This document shows, one piece after another, positions 25,618 to 34,558 of a stretch of 44,489 bases of DNA. The position numbers and the translations under genes are program-made. The stretch's first letter is position 1, and each line of letters begins with the position of its first letter. Source of the DNA: an uncultured Acidobacteriota bacterium. GTDB taxonomy: Bacteria > Acidobacteriota > Blastocatellia > Pyrinomonadales > Pyrinomonadaceae. The notes below the pieces were generated by a model, which was given only the letters and a program-made list of their open reading frames with translations, made no database searches and was not told the origin of the DNA. The stretch is taken from NCBI GenBank assembly GCA_937859595.1, contig CALMAH010000021.1:1-44489 (forward strand), written 5' to 3'.

Positions 25618-25887
25618 GAATGGTGACGACGCCGTTGTATGCGGCGTTATGTGCAATAGCCCGATTTTTCCATAGATTTTCAGCAAAAAAATGGTATCGT
25701 TGTATTTATTCACGGCAATGGCGCCCGATAAAAATGTGCGTCCGGGCCGCGAGACGGCCGCAAAATTGGAGCACAACCGCTTTTGACCGTTTTCTGGGGC
25801 AGACGCACGGCGAGATAAGCGGCGGGCACGCAAAGGAAACTGCTCTTCCAGAGACGGGCCAGAGACGTGCAGACATGGGAAAACGTT
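25618..25887 (+). other. 270-bp leader of the exopolysaccharide operon with paired elements
   Basis: No gene is visible. ACGCCG at 25629-25634 pairs with CGGCGT at 25642-25647. GTGCGTC at 25736-25742 can pair with GACGCAC at 25802-25808 across about 60 bases, with GGCCG/CGGCC nested inside. A GGGCACGCAAAG stretch follows near 25824-25835, reminiscent of the conserved core of cyclic-di-GMP-I riboswitches (GACGCAAAGC). The rest of that motif is not convincing, so no riboswitch is claimed. Confidence 0.4.
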
Positions 25888-27546
25888 ATGAATCCGGTAT
25901 TCAGAAAGAGATCGTTTGACGACGTAGTAAAGATACTTAGACGGAGAGGGCTTCTGATAGCTCTTCCGGCGCTCGCAGGATTTATCGCCGTTCTGTTGGT
26001 GCTGCCCGGGCTGCCGAACGTTTATCGTTCAACGACCTTCCTTACACTGACACCGCCGGCGATCTCCGAAAAGGTGGCCCCCTCCTTAACCGACGACAAT
26101 CTGTCGCAGCGACTTCAATCTATCAGTTCTACGGTCCTTAGCCGTTCCGCGCTGGAAGACACGATAGAGAGATTTGGCCTCTACCAGGAAGAGCGGAATG
26201 CCCGCGTTCCCATGGAACAGATCGTAGAACGAATGAAAGATTCGATCGAGGTGGTGCCGGAAAAGGCCGATAACAACCAGACCGTCGGTTTCAGGATAAG
26301 CTATCGTTACCGGGAGGCGAAGACAACGCAGTTGGTAACCGCCGATCTTGCGAATCAATACATCGCAGCTCAGAATCGCGAATCAAAGGAAAGCGCCGAG
26401 ACGACAAGAGAATTTATCGATGCACAGCTTGCCCAGGCCAAATCGCAGCTTGACTCGATCGAACAGGAAAGGCTTGGCGTAATGGTTCGCAACGTGGAGG
26501 CCCTGCCGGAATCAGCCCAGGGGCTGATCGCTCAAATGTCGGGACTGCGCTCCCGGGAGCAGACGATCTCCAAGGAGCGGGAAGCACTGATGACCGAGCG
26601 GGGCCGTGCACTCGAAAGCATCCGCACCTTGAATGCTCAGATGCGTCTGGTCGAGAACTTTGGCGAGAAGGAGACCCAGGACGCCGTAAATCAGGCGGCC
26701 CGGATCGAGGACACACCCGCCTATGCCGAGTTGATCAAAAAGCGGGCCGAAAGCAACGCAAAGCTCGAAAATCTGCGAAAGCAATATCGCGACCGCCACC
26801 CGGAGGTTGTTCAGGCACAAATAGAGATAAACAAGATAAACGAAGAGATCGATAAGCTTGCGAGGACGACCGAGCAGCGCATTCGCCGGGCGAACGAATC
26901 CGTTTCGCGAAAGGCTGATATGCAGAAGCAGAGCATGGAGATAGAGCGGCAAAAGTCCGAAAGCCAGATCGCCCAGATCGACGAGCAGCTCAGGATGAAG
27001 GACGTTGAGATGCGGCAAAATCTGGCGCAGATCGCCGCCATCGAAAGCAAGATAAATACGATCCCAAGTGTAAAGGTGGCTCTTGAGGGAATAAACAATC
27101 AGTATTCTTCGGCAAAGAACAATTACGACGAGATCTTGAAGAAGTACAATACCGCCCAGCAGCAGGTGGAACGGGAGGCAAATGAACAGGGCGAGACCAT
27201 CGCGGTGGTTGACCCCGCGAACCTGCCGGAGACAGCCGAAAACGCGAAAAAGAAACCGATGTTCCTCGGGCTTGGTGCCGGCGGCGGGCTCTTTCTCGGC
27301 CTGCTTCTGACGGCGTTCTTCGAGGTCCCCAGGCTTTTCCGGATACAGGACATCGTCGATACGGAATATTATACCGGGCTGCCGGTGCTCGCGGCCGTTC
27401 CGCCGCTCTTGACGGAAAAAGAGATCGTAAGCAACCGGCGGATGGATAAGCTAAAGATCGTAGGTGGGATAATACTCGCCGTTGCGGCGGTTCCCGCGCT
27501 GGCATTCGTGTTCTCGGTCACAGGCATTTTCGAACGTCTAAGCTAA
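25888..27546 (+). CDS. exopolysaccharide chain-length determinant (Wzz/GumC-like, exosortase-system type)
   Basis: A protein of about 552 residues with a Wzz N-terminus: a first membrane helix at about 22-41, then FLTLTPPAISEKVAPSLTDDNLSQRL. A long coiled-coil periplasmic region follows (about residues 160-430, rich in Q, E, K and R), and two hydrophobic segments lie near the C-terminus. It has no fused kinase domain; that is supplied by the gene at 28628. Relatives in exosortase-A loci form the TIGR03007-type family that sets polymer length and contacts the outer-membrane exporter. ATG 25888 (MNPVFRKRSF) was chosen over a GTG at 25867. The next gene begins 26 bases downstream. Confidence 0.9.
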   Translation: MNPVFRKRSFDDVVKILRRRGLLIALPALAGFIAVLLVLPGLPNVYRSTTFLTLTPPAISEKVAPSLTDDNLSQRLQSISSTVLSRSALEDTIERFGLYQEERNARVPMEQIVERMKDSIEVVPEKADNNQTVGFRISYRYREAKTTQLVTADLANQYIAAQNRESKESAETTREFIDAQLAQAKSQLDSIEQERLGVMVRNVEALPESAQGLIAQMSGLRSREQTISKEREALMTERGRALESIRTLNAQMRLVENFGEKETQDAVNQAARIEDTPAYAELIKKRAESNAKLENLRKQYRDRHPEVVQAQIEINKINEEIDKLARTTEQRIRRANESVSRKADMQKQSMEIERQKSESQIAQIDEQLRMKDVEMRQNLAQIAAIESKINTIPSVKVALEGINNQYSSAKNNYDEILKKYNTAQQQVEREANEQGETIAVVDPANLPETAENAKKKPMFLGLGAGGGLFLGLLLTAFFEVPRLFRIQDIVDTEYYTGLPVLAAVPPLLTEKEIVSNRRMDKLKIVGGIILAVAAVPALAFVFSVTGIFERLS

Positions 27547-27572
27547 GAACGGGGACCGAGCGAACGACAAAT

Positions 27573-28517
27573 ATGTATAAGGATTATTTCGGACTAAAAG
27601 AATATCCGTTCAGCCTTACGCCGGACCCGAGGTTCATTGTCTTTACCCCCAGCTATAACGAGCTGTTGGCGGGACTCTACTACGGGATAGAAATGGCCAA
27701 GGGCCTGATAGTGTTGACCGGAGAGGTGGGCACCGGAAAAACGACCGCTCTCAGATGGCTGATCCGGAGGCTTGACTCGAGCGTACGCGCCGCATACATA
27801 TTCAATCCCCATTTGACCATTGACGAGTTCTATCATCACGTCAGGGAAATGCTTGACATCAAGGATCCGGCAAACAAGACCGAATTGCTCCTTGAAATGG
27901 GCAAGATGCTAGAGGACAGGCACCGCCGGGGACTGAGAACGCTTCTGATAGTGGACGAGGCTCACGAGCTGTCGGACGAGGTGATGGAGGAGATCCGGCT
28001 GCTGCTAAATTTTGAATCCGACAGTGCAAAGCACCTGCAGATCATCCTTACCGGCCAGCCGGAATTGAAGGAAAAGCTGCGGCAAAAGAATCTACGACAG
28101 TTGAAACAGAGGGTCGCTCTCAGATGTGAGATGCCCGTGCTGCCGAACGTTGATGAGGTGACGCGCTATATCACCGAAAGGCTCATGATCTCGGGTTCGT
28201 CCAAGAATGACATCTTTTCACGCGAGGCGATCGATTTTGTGTACCAGTGTTCTGAGGGCATTCCGCGGCTGATAAACAATCTTTGCGACAACGCAATGAT
28301 AGCCGCCTTTGCAGCCAATGAAAGGACGATCACACGCGAGATGATAGAAGAGGTGGCGGACAATCTTGATCTGCTGCCGGATAAGGACGCTCTGCTCGCA
28401 AGCGACCGCGCGGCGGAAGAAGTTATGACGTCAAGACTTCTGACGCCGACCGGAGTTGACGAATTGCTGGCCGACAAGGTCGGACGAAGAGCGGCCCTTA
28501 ACACTGAGGCTCGATGA
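27573..28517 (+). CDS. AAA+ ATPase of exosortase-type EPS loci (ExeA/GspA-like)
   Basis: A 314-residue ATPase that starts with YKDYFGLKEYPFSLTPDPRF, the hallmark of the ExeA-like/TIGR03015 group. Walker A GEVGTGKTTALRWL is near residue 50 and Walker B LLIVDEAHELS near residue 128, followed by a sensor-type ILTGQPELKEKLRQ. Members are found consistently beside PEP-CTERM/exosortase polysaccharide genes; the exact task is not established but probably concerns export or assembly across the periplasm. It is cytoplasmic, with no membrane segment seen. Confidence 0.92.
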   Translation: MYKDYFGLKEYPFSLTPDPRFIVFTPSYNELLAGLYYGIEMAKGLIVLTGEVGTGKTTALRWLIRRLDSSVRAAYIFNPHLTIDEFYHHVREMLDIKDPANKTELLLEMGKMLEDRHRRGLRTLLIVDEAHELSDEVMEEIRLLLNFESDSAKHLQIILTGQPELKEKLRQKNLRQLKQRVALRCEMPVLPNVDEVTRYITERLMISGSSKNDIFSREAIDFVYQCSEGIPRLINNLCDNAMIAAFAANERTITREMIEEVADNLDLLPDKDALLASDRAAEEVMTSRLLTPTGVDELLADKVGRRAALNTEAR

Positions 28518-28535
28518 CCGGAAGGTAAGACATAA

Positions 28536-28631
28536 ATGGAATCAAGACGGTTTTCAAGCTTTTTGAACCAAACACAGGTTCGCGCGGCAAAACCGGGCCT
28601 GTTCATCAGTCATATAATTGTCAGTAAATGA
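28536..28631 (+). CDS. possible 31-residue leader ORF coupled to the kinase gene
   Basis: ATG 28536, preceded by GGAAGGT about 12 bases upstream, opens a 31-codon frame whose TGA overlaps the kinase start as ATGA. The product (MESRRFSSFLNQTQVRAAKP, then 11 more residues ending VSK) matches nothing I know. The good ribosome site and the overlap suggest translational coupling, but a chance ORF cannot be excluded. Confidence 0.3.
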   Translation: MESRRFSSFLNQTQVRAAKPGLFISHIIVSK

Positions 28632-29644
28632 GGTTTCTTAAAACACTCCAAAAGGCTCGAACCGAGGCTCCGTCAGAGGTGCCCGCATCGGAAGCGCGCG
28701 ATGCCGAAAGCCGCGCAGGCGAGCAAACGGAAAAAAACGGGGCAGGCACAGTTCAGAACACATTACCCCCGTTTGCCGCCGGGCCAGATTTCACTATCGG
28801 CCGCCCGAGAGAAGGATCATCCGAGCATGAAATTGTCCAAGAGGCGGGCAATCGTCCGTCTCGGCTCGAAGATATCGGCAAGCACATACGACCTGTCGGC
28901 CAGGCCGTCGAGCGGCGGACGATCCCCGATCTCCAGACGTTCAACCTGGTGCCTGAGGCTGTGAACCAGCATGTTGTTGCAATTGCGTCGCCTAACTCCC
29001 CCTACTGCGAAGATTACCGGGCTCTGCGGACCCAGCTATTGAATCGCGGCGACGACAAACCGCTTAGGACCATCACGGTCGTGAGCTATGGCCCCGGCGA
29101 AGGCAAGACCGTTACGTCAATCAATCTTGCAAGCATGTTTGCCCAGACCGAGGGGCTGACGGCTCTTTTGATAGATGCAGACATGCGGCGGCCGCACGTA
29201 ACAACTTATCTTGGAATGGACGCCCCGATCGGGCTCGCTGAGGTATTGACGGGCAAGGCTCCGCTTGAGTCCGCGATAATGCGCCTCAACCCGACCGGAC
29301 TCTACCTACTGCCGGCGGGCAAGGAACTAGAGAACGTTGCCGAGATCGCGACCGGGCCTAAATTCAAAGAGTTCCTGTCCCGCGTAGCCGGCCTGTTCGA
29401 CCACGTGATAATCGACGCCCCTCCGCTTGGGTTATTCGCGGACGGCGCAGCCTATATGAGCCACTCGGACGGTGCATTGCTTGTTATCCGTTCCGACAAG
29501 GTCGGTTACTCCGACATGGAACGAGTGCTCGACACAGTCCCGAGGGAGAAGATCATTGGAGCGGTCCTGAACGAATCGGAGGAGGCCCTGACGAGCAAGG
29601 GTTACTACGAGTACTCCTACTACTATGGTGCTCGCGACGAGTAA
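28628..29644 (+). CDS. tyrosine autokinase, CpsD/CapB (BY-kinase) family
   Basis: A 338-residue protein with a variable N-terminal 110 residues followed by a BY-kinase domain. This has Walker A VVSYGPGEGKTVTSINLA, Walker A' ALLIDADMRRPH and Walker B HVIIDAPPLGL. The last residues form a tyrosine cluster (YYEYSYYYG), the autophosphorylation site typical of the family. It lacks the membrane part, so it is the split type that acts with the separate chain-length protein (gene at 25888), tuning polymerisation and export by phosphorylation cycles. It resembles the exosortase-associated TIGR03018 group. Confidence 0.93.
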   Translation: MRFLKTLQKARTEAPSEVPASEARDAESRAGEQTEKNGAGTVQNTLPPFAAGPDFTIGRPREGSSEHEIVQEAGNRPSRLEDIGKHIRPVGQAVERRTIPDLQTFNLVPEAVNQHVVAIASPNSPYCEDYRALRTQLLNRGDDKPLRTITVVSYGPGEGKTVTSINLASMFAQTEGLTALLIDADMRRPHVTTYLGMDAPIGLAEVLTGKAPLESAIMRLNPTGLYLLPAGKELENVAEIATGPKFKEFLSRVAGLFDHVIIDAPPLGLFADGAAYMSHSDGALLVIRSDKVGYSDMERVLDTVPREKIIGAVLNESEEALTSKGYYEYSYYYGARDE

Positions 29645-29699
29645 ATGCGGCGTGAGCCGGGTGCCAGCCGAGGATCGTTCAAACAAGGGGTAAGCTTCA

Positions 29700-31088
29700 A
29701 TGGCGAACAGGTTCAGCACACGTACGATCTTTCTGGTCGCGGCCGACATCGTGATAGTGGTCGGGGCATTTCATGCCGCACTATTTCTCAGATTTGGTGC
29801 CGAAGGGCTCGAGTATCATCTGCTTGAACAATTTGGCTGGCTCAAGATGGGGTTTGCCGCCGTCGTATGCCTTCTGGCCCTTTATCTCTACGATCTCTAC
29901 GATTTTACAGTGATAAACAGCCGCCGCGAGCTTGGGCTCAGGCTTATACAGGCTCTCGGAATAACCTGGGTGGCTCTGGCGGTCCTCTTTTACTTTTTCC
30001 CTACGCTGATGCTTGGCCGCGGGGTCGCGGTCTATTCCGTGTTGATCCTGTTGGCCGCGCTACTTTTCCTCAGGTTGGGGATCCATTATTTTCTTGGCCA
30101 TCCTGACCTCGGTGAAAGGGTGCTGATCGTTGGCGGCGGCGCGGTCGTGGAAGAGACCACGGCGGCAGCCTCGCTCAGGCGCGACGCGGGATACAGGATA
30201 GTCGGATATCTAACAAACCAGCCGGACAGGCCGCCGGCCACCAATGGACGCGTTGAGAACCTCGGTGCGATCGCAGACCTGGAAAACGTCGTCGAGGCTC
30301 GCCGCATCGACCGTATCGTTATCGGTGTAAAGGAACGCCGGGGCACCTTTCCTGCAGATCCGCTACTCAAACTGCGGCTTGCAGGCAATGTTACCATTGA
30401 GGAGAGCACCAGTTTCTTTGAACGCGTCACGGGGAAGGTTCATCTGGACAATCTGCTCCCCTCGTGGCTGATCTTCTCCATCCGCCCCCGCGACACACGC
30501 ATCCGCACATTTGTTCGCGAGGCCCTTCATCGCGGGCTTGCCGTGATCGGGCTGATACTTTCGCTGCCGCTTGCGATATTGACTGGGCTGGCCGTTTTCC
30601 TGACGTCGAAAGGGCCGATATTCTACAAGCAGGAAAGGGTCGGAAAAAATGGGCGCGTGTTCAACCTGATAAAGTTTCGTTCAATGAGGGTAGATGCTGA
30701 GGCGGACGGGGAGCCGGTTTGGGCAACGGAAGAGGACAAACGCGTAACGTTCGTCGGCAGGATCATTAGAAAGATCAGATTTGATGAGATACCGCAGTTC
30801 TGGAACATCATCAAAGGGGAGATGAGCTTTGTGGGCCCGAGGCCCGAACGGCCTTTTTTTGTGGCACAACTGGCCGAGACGATCCCTTTTTACGAATACC
30901 GCCATCTGGTGGCACCGGGACTTACGGGCTGGGCACAGATAAAATATCCCTATGGGGCCACGGTAGAGGACGCACGCGAAAAGCTGCAATATGACCTATA
31001 TTATATTAAGAACCAGACGCTGACGCTGGATTTTATTATAGTATTTGAGACCGTAAAAACTGTATTATTTGGCAGAGGGGCCCGGTAG
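29700..31088 (+). CDS. polyprenyl-phosphate sugar-1-phosphate transferase (EpsB/WcaJ-like)
   Basis: A 462-residue enzyme with four N-terminal membrane segments and a Rossmann-like CoA-binding domain (RVLIVGGGAVVEETTAAASL). One more membrane helix near residue 290 leads to the catalytic bacterial sugar transferase domain: GPIFYKQERVGKNGRVFNLI, KFRSMRVDAE, the DEIPQFWNIIKGEMSFVGPRPERP core, and LVAPGLTGWAQI. It attaches the first sugar phosphate to undecaprenyl phosphate and so starts the repeat unit at the inner membrane. AAGGGGTAAG precedes the ATG as ribosome site. It belongs with the exosortase-linked TIGR03013 type. Confidence 0.94.
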   Translation: MANRFSTRTIFLVAADIVIVVGAFHAALFLRFGAEGLEYHLLEQFGWLKMGFAAVVCLLALYLYDLYDFTVINSRRELGLRLIQALGITWVALAVLFYFFPTLMLGRGVAVYSVLILLAALLFLRLGIHYFLGHPDLGERVLIVGGGAVVEETTAAASLRRDAGYRIVGYLTNQPDRPPATNGRVENLGAIADLENVVEARRIDRIVIGVKERRGTFPADPLLKLRLAGNVTIEESTSFFERVTGKVHLDNLLPSWLIFSIRPRDTRIRTFVREALHRGLAVIGLILSLPLAILTGLAVFLTSKGPIFYKQERVGKNGRVFNLIKFRSMRVDAEADGEPVWATEEDKRVTFVGRIIRKIRFDEIPQFWNIIKGEMSFVGPRPERPFFVAQLAETIPFYEYRHLVAPGLTGWAQIKYPYGATVEDAREKLQYDLYYIKNQTLTLDFIIVFETVKTVLFGRGAR

Positions 31089-31175
31089 CGTAGGAATTCC
31101 TGTACGTTTAGCAGTTTTTAGCGACAACCTACGCATTTTGGCGGAAGGGTTTATACCCGGGCGGGAGAACGTAGT

Positions 31176-31946
31176 ATGAGAAGAAAAAATAATGCCGGGA
31201 ATATTCTTGGAGCGATGATGGCGATCGCGGCGATGACCGCATTTGCTTTTGGCCAACAGAGCGGAGGCTCGTCACCCCCGGACATGGTCAACGCAGTGCT
31301 CCCGTCGCCGACGCCGCCGGCAAACGGCCAGCAAAGCGAGGAAGAGGCCGCAATACTTCCCTATTACACGAATTACCTGCGCGAATACCACCTAGGGCCC
31401 GAAGACGTGATCTCCGTTGAGGTTTTCGGCCACGAGAACTATTCTCGCCGCGGCATAACGGTACCGCCGACGGCCCGTATCTCGTATCCGCTGATACAGG
31501 GCGGTGTTTTCGTCGGAGGCAAGACCACAGACGAGATAGCGGCCATCATCCGCCGCCATCTTGACGAATATATCATCGACCCACACGTCACGGTAACGCT
31601 CGACAAAGTCGGTTCGGCACGGTTCAGCGTTCTGGGCCTGGTCGGTTCGCCCGGGGTAAAGGTGATGAACCGGCGGTACAATCTATATGAAGCGGTGGCA
31701 GAGGCCGGCGGGATCGCAAAAGGTGGCGACAACAAGCGTGTGTTGCTTGTCAGGTTGACTCCGCAGGGCGGGTTTACGCAGACCGTATACGATTTTGACC
31801 AGATGGTGAAAGGCAGAAGCGAGGTGCCCTATCTGCTTCCGGGCGACCAGATAATAGTGCCCGAACGCCGCTGGAGCCTGACTCGGGTACTGGACACACT
31901 GGCCAGGGCGAGCGCCGTAAGAATATTGTTTGGCAGCCCGCTTTGA
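31176..31946 (+). CDS. polysaccharide export protein (Wza-like, SLBB)
   Basis: A 256-residue protein with a signal peptide (MAIAAMTAFAFGQQ) but no lipobox cysteine. The Poly_export domain reads YHLGPEDVISVEVFGHENYS, then ISYPLIQGGVFVGGKTTDEI and DPHVTVTLDK. A SLBB segment follows (VLGLVGSPGVKVMNRRYNLYEAVAEAGG). It should form the periplasmic/outer-membrane export channel for the polymer. It is shorter than E. coli Wza and lacks an obvious C-terminal outer-membrane helix, as in the exosortase-linked TIGR03027 family. Confidence 0.92.
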   Translation: MRRKNNAGNILGAMMAIAAMTAFAFGQQSGGSSPPDMVNAVLPSPTPPANGQQSEEEAAILPYYTNYLREYHLGPEDVISVEVFGHENYSRRGITVPPTARISYPLIQGGVFVGGKTTDEIAAIIRRHLDEYIIDPHVTVTLDKVGSARFSVLGLVGSPGVKVMNRRYNLYEAVAEAGGIAKGGDNKRVLLVRLTPQGGFTQTVYDFDQMVKGRSEVPYLLPGDQIIVPERRWSLTRVLDTLARASAVRILFGSPL

Positions 31947-31957
31947 TCTTAAGACCG

Positions 31958-32986
31958 ATGCAAAGACCGATGAGCCCGATACGCGCCCTCGTTCTTATCC
32001 TGGCCATCTCGTCCCTGGCGTTTGCGGCAGGCGGCGAGTGGAAGCGCATTGACACGGGAACAATGGCATGGCTGCGGGCTATAAGCTTTGCGAATGAACG
32101 CGTCGGCTGGATAGGGGGGAGCGCGGGAACGCTGCTAAAGACCGAGGACGGCGGAAAAACATGGGCACGGCAGAAGAGCCCGACCGCCGACAACATAAGG
32201 GACATTGTGTTCAAGGGAGATGTCGGTTGGCTGCTTTGCGAGCGGGACGTTTTTGGACAGGGCGGTGAGTCGCCGACCTACATCCTCAAGACCGACGACG
32301 GAGGCGAGACCTGGGGACGGGCCGAGGTGGCCGCGGGCCGCGAACGCATGCTTCGTTTTGTAACGGGGCCGGACGGCACTCCGCGGTTCGCGGTTGGCGA
32401 GATGGGGACGATGTTATATGCCGCACCCGGCCCCGAGACGGCCTTTGCCCGGGTCCGGCTGGCCTCGCGTGCTATGCTGACTGCGGGGCAGATGCTGGAT
32501 GAACGGCGGGGACTGCTGGTAGGGGGCGCGGGCACGATAATGGCCACAGAGGACGGCGCCGAGACCTGGGACGCGGTCCCGGGAACGGGGCCGGCCAATA
32601 TGCAGAACATAAGCTCCGGTTACAGAGGCCAAAACGGGCAAGGCACCCCAACGAGGCTGAATGCGTTATTTTTCCTTGATCAGGAACGCGGCTGGGCCGC
32701 CGGAAACAACGGAACTCTGCTACAGACGCGGAACGGCGGTAAAAGCTGGAGCCGGCAGGAAAGCGGTGTTGAGGTCATGCTCCTAGACATTTTGTTTCTT
32801 GATGAAAAGACGGGTTTTGCCGCCGGCGACGACGGGACAATGATCTCGACCGAGGACGGCGGCCAGACATGGAAAAAGGACGCGACCGGTACCAGACACC
32901 GCCTTGAGCGACTTGCCGTCTCGGCTGATGCCGGTTTGGTCATCGGATTTGGGGGAACGGTCCTCCATCGACCTCTCCCCCGGTGA
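31958..32986 (+). CDS. YCF48/BNR-repeat beta-propeller protein, exported
   Basis: A protein of about 342 residues with a signal peptide (RALVLILAISSLAFA) and at least five YCF48-type repeats. Each ends in an Asp/Asn-Gly-Gly-x-Thr/Ser-Trp motif: EDGGKTWARQ, DDGGETWGRA, EDGAETWDAV, RNGGKSWSRQ and EDGGQTWKKD. This predicts a seven-bladed propeller in the periplasm. YCF48 is best known from photosystem II assembly; here a scaffold or binding role in polymer export is more likely (inference). ATG 31958 and ATG 31970 are both possible starts; the frame reaches back to a TTG that overlaps the previous stop. Confidence 0.82.
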   Translation: MQRPMSPIRALVLILAISSLAFAAGGEWKRIDTGTMAWLRAISFANERVGWIGGSAGTLLKTEDGGKTWARQKSPTADNIRDIVFKGDVGWLLCERDVFGQGGESPTYILKTDDGGETWGRAEVAAGRERMLRFVTGPDGTPRFAVGEMGTMLYAAPGPETAFARVRLASRAMLTAGQMLDERRGLLVGGAGTIMATEDGAETWDAVPGTGPANMQNISSGYRGQNGQGTPTRLNALFFLDQERGWAAGNNGTLLQTRNGGKSWSRQESGVEVMLLDILFLDEKTGFAAGDDGTMISTEDGGQTWKKDATGTRHRLERLAVSADAGLVIGFGGTVLHRPLPR

Positions 32987-33045
32987 GAAAGGTTCGGCCG
33001 GGTTTGCCGACAATTGGCAGCACACGTGGTGAAGAAGGAGTCGAT

Positions 33046-34464
33046 ATGAGGCGAAAGGTCATACTTCTGGAGATCAACGAGATAACATGGCGGCTCATAG
33101 ATCCGCTAATTGATGCAGGTAAGCTGCCGAACTTTAAGTTTCTAAAGGAAAATGGCTCATGGGCGGCACCAATGAGCGTTGACCTTCCACCGCAGCTTGA
33201 TCCGTGGATAACGTGGACGACAGTATATACAGGGCGTCCCCAGAGTGAGCATGGAGTGTTTCATCTTCAACAGCCGCCAGACAGCATAAAAGCACCCCGG
33301 ATATGGGACATATGCCACGAAGCCGGGCTAAAGGCAGGCGTTTACGGGAGCCTATGCTCATATCCTCCGAAGGATACAGGAGCTTTCTATATCCCGGACA
33401 CTTTCTCACCGGGGTTCGAGACCTTTCCCATGGAACTTTCCCCGATACAAAAACTGAACCTTACCTATACGCGTTCTGCTCGGCTTCCAGCAGACTCGGA
33501 TGGGATAAAGGCGAAAGCAAGACTGGGTATGGAACTCGTAACGCTCGGTTTGGGTGCAGCCACGGTCGGGAAATTACTGGGCCAGCTGGGCGGCGAGCGT
33601 TTAAGGCCCGAAACTCGATGGAAACGCGTGGCCCTGCAGCCGGCGGTCAACTTTGACGTTTTTTCGCGTCTCTATAAGAAACATCGTCCCGACCTGGCGA
33701 CGTTCCACACAAATCATGTGGCCCACTACCAGCACACATACTGGAAACAGATGGAACCGGAACGTTTCCCTCAGGAAACCTCAAACGAAGATCTGGAGAA
33801 GTACGGGAGGGCAATAGAACACGGTTATATGACAGCGGACGAGCTGATCGGCAAAACACTTAGGCTTTGTGATGAAGATACGGTCCTGGTGGTGGCATCA
33901 AGCATGGGCCAGCAACCTTACATAAGCGACTTGACCGAAGGAAAGAAGATAGGCCAGCTGCGCTCGCTCGAAGTGTTGGCAGACCTGATCGGCACACGCG
34001 ATGACACCGAGTTTCTCTCAGTGATGTCAGACCAATTTAACATCTACTGCAAAGACGAGGACGAGAAGCGCCGAATAAAGATAGAGCTGGCAGATATCTA
34101 TGTGGACCGGCCGGACAACAAGATGTTCCACGTTGACGAACTGGACGGGTTTCTGACGGTCACACTTAATCATAGAGACGACATCAGCGACGGTTCTGTC
34201 TGTCATTTCCCAAGCGACGGGGCCGAGGAGCGCCAAGCAAGGTATGACGAATTAGTCTATCGAACCGGAATGATCAAATCCGGATGTCATCATCCGGAAG
34301 GCATGCTACTTATCTATGGAAAGGGGATACCACAGGGCTTTGTAGAAAAGACCGACAATCTGGATATCGCACCTACGATACTTGAACTTCTCGGCGTTGC
34401 GGTACCGGCCGAGATGACCGGACGCCCGCTTATATCGAAACTCGCTGCCTCGGCCTCGGCGTGA
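33046..34464 (+). CDS. alkaline-phosphatase-fold (phosphodiesterase/phosphotransferase-like) protein
   Basis: A 472-residue protein that begins RRKVILLEINEITWRLIDPL and contains DPWITWTTVYTGRPQSEHGVF, matching the nucleophile region of the type I phosphodiesterase/nucleotide pyrophosphatase family (PF01663). TNHVAHYQH supplies possible metal histidines, and the C-terminus has GMLLIYGKGIPQGF. However, the first metal site reads LLEINE rather than a Gly-Asp form, and the usual SDHG is replaced by ASSMGQQPY. It may be a divergent transferase, for example adding phospho-groups to the polymer, or an inactive homologue. GAAGGAG at 33034-33040 fixes the start; an upstream in-frame start would add 21 unconserved residues. 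Confidence 0.8.
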   Translation: MRRKVILLEINEITWRLIDPLIDAGKLPNFKFLKENGSWAAPMSVDLPPQLDPWITWTTVYTGRPQSEHGVFHLQQPPDSIKAPRIWDICHEAGLKAGVYGSLCSYPPKDTGAFYIPDTFSPGFETFPMELSPIQKLNLTYTRSARLPADSDGIKAKARLGMELVTLGLGAATVGKLLGQLGGERLRPETRWKRVALQPAVNFDVFSRLYKKHRPDLATFHTNHVAHYQHTYWKQMEPERFPQETSNEDLEKYGRAIEHGYMTADELIGKTLRLCDEDTVLVVASSMGQQPYISDLTEGKKIGQLRSLEVLADLIGTRDDTEFLSVMSDQFNIYCKDEDEKRRIKIELADIYVDRPDNKMFHVDELDGFLTVTLNHRDDISDGSVCHFPSDGAEERQARYDELVYRTGMIKSGCHHPEGMLLIYGKGIPQGFVEKTDNLDIAPTILELLGVAVPAEMTGRPLISKLAASASA

Positions 34465-34507
34465 TCACCAGCCTTTTCGTCAGTGTATGTTCAACGCGGC
34501 ATTTTGT

Positions 34508-34539
34508 CCCGCAAGAAGATGCTGGCTGGTCTTTGCGGG
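34508..34539 (+). promoter_or_regulatory. hairpin upstream of the ligase gene
   Basis: CCCGCAA at 34508-34514 pairs with TTGCGGG at 34533-34539 around an 18-base loop with further GA/TC pairing inside. It ends 19 bases before the GTG start of the next gene and has no T-tract. It may control ribosome access or simply be an attenuator remnant. Confidence 0.35.
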
Positions 34540-34558
34540 TGATCGATACAATTATTGA

